Shown here: piece by piece, positions 59,838 through 64,000 of the stretch | How the letters are laid out: each line of letters opens with the position of its first letter | How positions within the stretch are numbered: position 1 is the stretch's first letter | Origin: Flavobacterium flevense | Lineage (GTDB): Bacteria; Bacteroidota; Bacteroidia; Flavobacteriales; Flavobacteriaceae | Length of the DNA: 64,000 nucleotides | Reading direction: 5' to 3' | Assembly: GCF_900142775.1 (NCBI RefSeq) | Contig: NZ_FRCC01000003.1 | Span: 310,001 to 374,000 of the forward strand | Translations under genes and position numbers: made by a program | Notes under the pieces: generated by a model | The model's database searches: none | Told to the model about the DNA's origin: nothing | What the model saw: only the letters and a program-made list of their open reading frames with translations

Positions 59838-62800
59838 ATGACACCATTTACTAGCTCTGTATTAACAGTAATCATCGAAAATAGTAGCTTAGGTGTGATA
59901 CACAATTTGTCCGCAATGAACATGTTTGACATAATGGACCAGCTCCCTATTGATAAAAACCTGTATCGTACAGTGGTTCCGTTTGTCTTTTTTATCATCT
60001 TTTTACTGATTTATAAATTTCACAGAATCAAATATGCGTTAGGGAATAAATTCATGAAGAATTTTACTCCTCAAAATTCTGAAAACAAAGAATTTCAGCT
60101 TCATTTTCTTTTTCTGGGTCTCATTGTTTTAATTTTAGAACTAACTTTTGAATTTTTTAAAATAAGACCCAAAAGCATGTTGGTTACTAACCTGACGATT
60201 TCTTTTATTTTAATAGGAATTGCTTATTTAAGTTCTAAATCAGATTTTGTTTTTAGAAACATAAAAAAGATATTCAGGGTCATTTTTTTACTGGCTTTTT
60301 TAAATGTTTGTAAAAATTTAGTCTATTCATCATCTGATAATATTCCTTTTTTAAGTTTTCTTTTGTTCATCTATTTTTCCTATAATATTATAAAACCATT
60401 AAAGCTGTACTGGTTATTTATATTATTTTCTTTAAGCTATCTTATTAGTATTTCATTATTAAAACTTGCGCCATTAAACAATATCACGGTTGTTTTTAAT
60501 TATACACTGATAGTAGTTTTTATCAATTATATCAGACATATTTCTATTGAAGATATTAATGATAAATTTCAATTTAACAACCAGATTATCAACAAGGGAA
60601 ACTCCTTGATTATGGCAAAAAACAGGCAAAACAAAATTGTTTTTTGCAGTGAAAATGTCGAAGAAATTCTGGGCTATAAAATGGAAGAGATTTTGGGTTA
60701 TGGTTATTATGATCTAACCGAAAGTCCGGAGAAAACCGCTAACGAATCTTTTGAAAGTCAGATTAACGACAAAATATTTGTTCGAAAACTAAAAAGTAAA
60801 AATGGAGAATTTAAATTCATCCAATGGAAAAACAAACAATTCTCAGATGATTTAATTATTGGGATTGGGCAGGATATTACTACTGAAATTCATATTCAGA
60901 ATCAATATAAAAATCTAGTCCAGAATGCTCAGGATTTTATTTATGAAATTGATCTGGAAGGTAAAATTATTTTTGCCAATAATTATACCTTAAAAACCTT
61001 AGAATATAAAGAAGAAGAAATTTTAAATCAGCATTATTCTCACTTTATTCGTAAAGATTTTATAAAAAGACTCAGTGTCTTTTATAATAACGGAGAAGAA
61101 AATGACTCTGAATTTCCAATACATGAAATTCCGTTTTTGAAAAAAAATGGCGAAATTGTATGGGTGGCACAAAAAGTAATGATTAGTCGCAACGATTCGG
61201 ATAAAATAAAAGGCTACTCCAGTATTGGGCGGGATATTACTTTTTTCAAAAATATCGAAATTGAAAAACAAAAAAGAGAAGAAAAAAATAAAAAATACAA
61301 CGAAAATCTAAAACAATTTACTGCTAAAAGTTATTCGATTCATGAAACACTGGAGACAAAATTAAAATTAATACTGGAGAATACCACCAAAACAATCAAA
61401 GCTAACCGAGTAAGCTACTGGCTGTATCAGGAAGATAAAATAAGCTGTTTGCAATTATATAATTTAAAAACAGATGAATTTTCAGATGGAGAGGTGTTAA
61501 CTAAAGAACTATATCCTAATTATTTTAAATCTATTGAAAGTAAAACACCTTTAGTTGCTTCTGATGTTAAAAAGAACCCTTTTACTAAAGAATTACAACC
61601 AACGTATCTGAAAAAATACAATATTTTTTCTATGATAGACACTCCTGTTTTTATAAATGGAGAATTAATAGGTATCCTGTGTATTGAAACTACCGAAAGT
61701 ACCAAACAATGGGATAATGAAGATATTAATTTTGCCCGATCAATAGCTGATAGTATCACCATAGCTTTTGAATCTAAAAGAAGACTGGAAGTAGAACAAA
61801 AACTGACTTATAAAAGTGATTTACTTTCGGCGATGAATTTATGTACGGAACGGTTTTTAAATGTAAAAAGTATAGATGCCATTTTTACTGATCTGTTAGT
61901 TATTATTGGAAAATCGACAAAATCGTATCGTAGTTTTTTCTATCTAAACAACCCTGTAAACCAAACCATTAGTCAGAAATACCATTGGACAACCCCTAAT
62001 GAAAGTTTATCTGAAACGAATCCCATCTATCAAAATTTACCTTATTCGTTTTTTGGGGATTTTAATCCTGAAACTATAGAAAATAAGGCTTATACAGGCA
62101 TCGTTTCAAAAATAAAAGATTCCTCTTTAAAGGAAAAATTACAAGCTTTAAAAGCCGTTTCACTAATCCTTTTTCCGGTATTTGTAAAAAATAAATTTTA
62201 TGGTTTTCTGGGATTAAATGATTTAAATGAAGACCGAATATGGGCCGAAGATGAAATCCAGATTTTGCAGACGCTGGCCATGAATATTGGATCCTCAATC
62301 GAGCGAATAGAAAACGAAATAGCTATTAATGAAAGTGAAGAAAAATTTAGATTATTAGCCAATAATATTCCGGGAACAGTTTATCTCTCTGAAAATGATG
62401 AGGATTTCACTAAAATTTATCTGAATGATGAGATTGAAAAACTGACTGGTTATCCAAAAGAAGATTTCTTAAAGAAAAAGATCCGATTTAAAGATTTAAT
62501 TCATCCCGAAGATTTAGAAAAAACACTGCTAAAATCCAGCGCTAAGTTATCTAAACTGGAAGCTTTTCATATCACCTACCGCATTGTCAATAAGGAAGGA
62601 AATATTGTCTGGATTGATGAATTTGTTGATACTGTTGTAAAAAATGGTGAAATCAAATACATCGAAGGAATTATGTTGGACATTAGCAAGCGTAAAGACG
62701 CCGAAAAAGCCATTAAAGCAAAAGAATACGCTGAAACTGCCAACAAAGCAAAATCAGAATTCTTAGCTAATATGAGTCATGAAATCCGTACTCCTCTAAA

Positions 62801-63902
62801 CGGAATTATTGGTTTTACTGATTTGTTAATGAAAACAAAACTGGATCACATTCAGGAGAAACACATGATTACAGTGAATCAATCGGCACATACACTACTC
62901 GAAATTGTAAATGATATTTTAGATTTTTCGAAAATAGAAGCCGGAAAATTAGAATTACATATTGAAAAACAGCCCATAAAAGAACTGATGGAACAAGTTA
63001 TTGATTTGATTCATTTTGAAGCCAATCAAAAAAACTTACAATTAGAATTAAACATAGACGAACAGGTTCCCTCCTATTTCTGGATTGATATTGTGAGAAT
63101 CAAACAGGTTTTAATTAACTTATTATCGAATGCTGTAAAATTTACCGAAAAAGGAAGTGTAAAACTGAATATTGAAGTGAAAGATATCATCAGTACTTCT
63201 GAGACTAAAATTCGTTTTTCAGTAATAGATACCGGAATGGGAATTCTAGAGCAAAATCAGAAAAAAATATTCAAAGCTTTTTCACAAGAAGATAGTTCAA
63301 CTACAAAAAAGTTTGGTGGAACAGGTTTGGGATTAACAATTTCGAATAAACTCCTTAACTTAATGGAGAGTCGTTTGAAACTAAAAAGTGAAGCTGGAAA
63401 AGGAAGTTGTTTTTATTTTGATATTGATCTTAAAACCACCAACCAACTGTTACCAAATGTAGTAACTACCAAACCTTCTGTAGATACAGAAAGCATCAAA
63501 CTATTTGAAAGCAATCCTGATTTAGAAAAGATTAAAATTTTACTTGTCGAAGACAATAAAATAAATATGCTTCTACTGAAAACGATAATAAAAAACACAC
63601 TCCCAAAAGCCGCAATTTTTGAAGCATCCAACGGATTTGAAGCAGTTAACCAATTTGAAAATATTGCTCCCAACATTATCTTTATGGATATTCAAATGCC
63701 GGTAATGAATGGTTATGAAGCCACAGAAGCCATCCGGAAATTACCATCAGGAAAAAATATTCCTATTATTGCAATTACCGCCGGAACAGAAAAAGAAGAA
63801 AAAAACAAGTGTTTAGAAATGGAAATGAATGACTATATTTCGAAACCAATTATAAAAGGAATTATTGAAAAAACCCTGACTAAATGGATGATTACTAACT
63901 AA
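59838..63902 (+). CDS. Seven-helix PAS/GAF hybrid histidine kinase with receiver
   Basis: A 1354-aa membrane kinase; ATG 59838 is chosen over an in-frame TTG at 59829. About seven N-terminal helices (45-235) form a membrane sensor. Then PAS ~252-350, PAS ~357-475, GAF ~500-645, GAF ~662-825, PAS ~832-952. HisKA has His981 ([12 protein letters not shown]). HATPase has Asn1098 (NLLSNAVKF), DTGMGI and GGTGLGL. The C-terminal receiver (~1232-1350) has Asp1284 ([16 protein letters not shown]). Signals are unknown. No DNA-binding regulator is adjacent, so output probably passes to an unlinked Hpt or regulator. Confidence 0.92.
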   Translation: MTPFTSSVLTVIIENSSLGVIHNLSAMNMFDIMDQLPIDKNLYRTVVPFVFFIIFLLIYKFHRIKYALGNKFMKNFTPQNSENKEFQLHFLFLGLIVLILELTFEFFKIRPKSMLVTNLTISFILIGIAYLSSKSDFVFRNIKKIFRVIFLLAFLNVCKNLVYSSSDNIPFLSFLLFIYFSYNIIKPLKLYWLFILFSLSYLISISLLKLAPLNNITVVFNYTLIVVFINYIRHISIEDINDKFQFNNQIINKGNSLIMAKNRQNKIVFCSENVEEILGYKMEEILGYGYYDLTESPEKTANESFESQINDKIFVRKLKSKNGEFKFIQWKNKQFSDDLIIGIGQDITTEIHIQNQYKNLVQNAQDFIYEIDLEGKIIFANNYTLKTLEYKEEEILNQHYSHFIRKDFIKRLSVFYNNGEENDSEFPIHEIPFLKKNGEIVWVAQKVMISRNDSDKIKGYSSIGRDITFFKNIEIEKQKREEKNKKYNENLKQFTAKSYSIHETLETKLKLILENTTKTIKANRVSYWLYQEDKISCLQLYNLKTDEFSDGEVLTKELYPNYFKSIESKTPLVASDVKKNPFTKELQPTYLKKYNIFSMIDTPVFINGELIGILCIETTESTKQWDNEDINFARSIADSITIAFESKRRLEVEQKLTYKSDLLSAMNLCTERFLNVKSIDAIFTDLLVIIGKSTKSYRSFFYLNNPVNQTISQKYHWTTPNESLSETNPIYQNLPYSFFGDFNPETIENKAYTGIVSKIKDSSLKEKLQALKAVSLILFPVFVKNKFYGFLGLNDLNEDRIWAEDEIQILQTLAMNIGSSIERIENEIAINESEEKFRLLANNIPGTVYLSENDEDFTKIYLNDEIEKLTGYPKEDFLKKKIRFKDLIHPEDLEKTLLKSSAKLSKLEAFHITYRIVNKEGNIVWIDEFVDTVVKNGEIKYIEGIMLDISKRKDAEKAIKAKEYAETANKAKSEFLANMSHEIRTPLNGIIGFTDLLMKTKLDHIQEKHMITVNQSAHTLLEIVNDILDFSKIEAGKLELHIEKQPIKELMEQVIDLIHFEANQKNLQLELNIDEQVPSYFWIDIVRIKQVLINLLSNAVKFTEKGSVKLNIEVKDIISTSETKIRFSVIDTGMGILEQNQKKIFKAFSQEDSSTTKKFGGTGLGLTISNKLLNLMESRLKLKSEAGKGSCFYFDIDLKTTNQLLPNVVTTKPSVDTESIKLFESNPDLEKIKILLVEDNKINMLLLKTIIKNTLPKAAIFEASNGFEAVNQFENIAPNIIFMDIQMPVMNGYEATEAIRKLPSGKNIPIIAITAGTEKEEKNKCLEMEMNDYISKPIIKGIIEKTLTKWMITN

Positions 63903-63913
63903 AATTAATTTTT

Positions 63914-64000
63914 ATGAAATGGAAAGGCAGAAGACAAAGTAGCAATGTTGAAGATCGCAGGGGAATGTCCTCAGGAGGTAAAACGATTATGGGTGGTGGG
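63914..64000 (+). CDS. Neutral zinc metallopeptidase (YpfJ-like), 5' end only
   Basis: The frame opens at an ATG 12 bp after the hybrid kinase stop and runs off the window after 29 codons. The visible start, MKWKGRRQSSNVEDRRG followed by a Ser/Gly-rich GGKTIMGGG, matches the conserved N-terminus of the YpfJ/KPN_02809 neutral zinc metallopeptidase family. The HExxH site lies beyond the edge. Confidence 0.7.
   Translation, partial: MKWKGRRQSSNVEDRRGMSSGGKTIMGGG

Overview
The window looks like chromosome of a Flavobacterium-type bacterium (Bacteroidota, Flavobacteriaceae). The DNA is AT-rich. Promoter -7 boxes of the Bacteroidota form TAnnTTTG stand in front of many genes. There are SPII lipoproteins, an OmpA-family porin with calcium-type repeats, a PKD-repeat surface protein, and typical flavobacterial intergenic repeats (CGCAAAG motifs, nested palindromes, CTTCTAA heptamers). 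I see no rRNA, tRNA, CRISPR array, prophage or transposase. The content is mostly core metabolism with a few accessory genes.

Layout. 1-9586: a truncated PKD surface protein; the agmatine-to-putrescine enzymes AguB and AguA, separated by a lipoprotein and an OmpA-like porin; then a two-gene unit (SatD-family protein plus DUF3307 membrane protein) bracketed by direct repeats. 9702-20696: an AraC regulator divergent from an Fsr-type exporter, a YdjM-like membrane protein, RlmH, an MscS channel, FolP with a lipoprotein, a DUF1599 protein, a BT_3928-type membrane protein, a TlpA-like thioredoxin, TpiA, PrmA and ClpS. 20876-30915: a split YeeE/YedE sulfur-transport pair, a small lipoprotein, KdsA, a beta-barrel protein, a PAS histidine kinase, AckA-Pta, CorA and a DUF6526 protein. 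30944-37496: a five-gene signalling operon (REC-kinase, CHASE3/HAMP/GAF hybrid kinase with three REC domains, stand-alone REC, CheR, CheB) with no chemoreceptor, CheA or CheW in the window. 38070-47365: DnaK behind a candidate sigma-54 promoter, a DUF1398 protein, a nested-palindrome repeat element, a serine hydrolase, a transglutaminase-like protein, a thioesterase, a patatin, an asymmetric ModF-like ABC protein and an MFS transporter. 47785-57087: a lipidated subclass B1 metallo-beta-lactamase, a NagB-like protein, two VOC proteins around a small alpha-CTD-like protein, an amino-acid permease, and three secreted polysaccharide enzymes. 57219-64000: PanB, an RluA-type pseudouridine synthase, a membrane protein, a large PAS/GAF hybrid kinase and the start of a YpfJ-like zinc metallopeptidase.

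How genes work together. AguA and AguB make putrescine from agmatine. Pta and AckA interconvert acetyl-CoA and acetate with ATP formation. The GH28, esterase and (alpha/alpha)6 hydrolase genes form a small pectin/hemicellulose unit without its own SusC/SusD. The CheR/CheB operon may use reversible methylation to tune a hybrid kinase rather than a chemoreceptor. The best candidates for an undescribed system are the SatD-DUF3307 unit, whose SatD has a class III cyclase-like motif set plus a DNA-binding tail and whose ends carry 24/27-identical direct repeats, and the receptor-less CheR/CheB kinase cluster.
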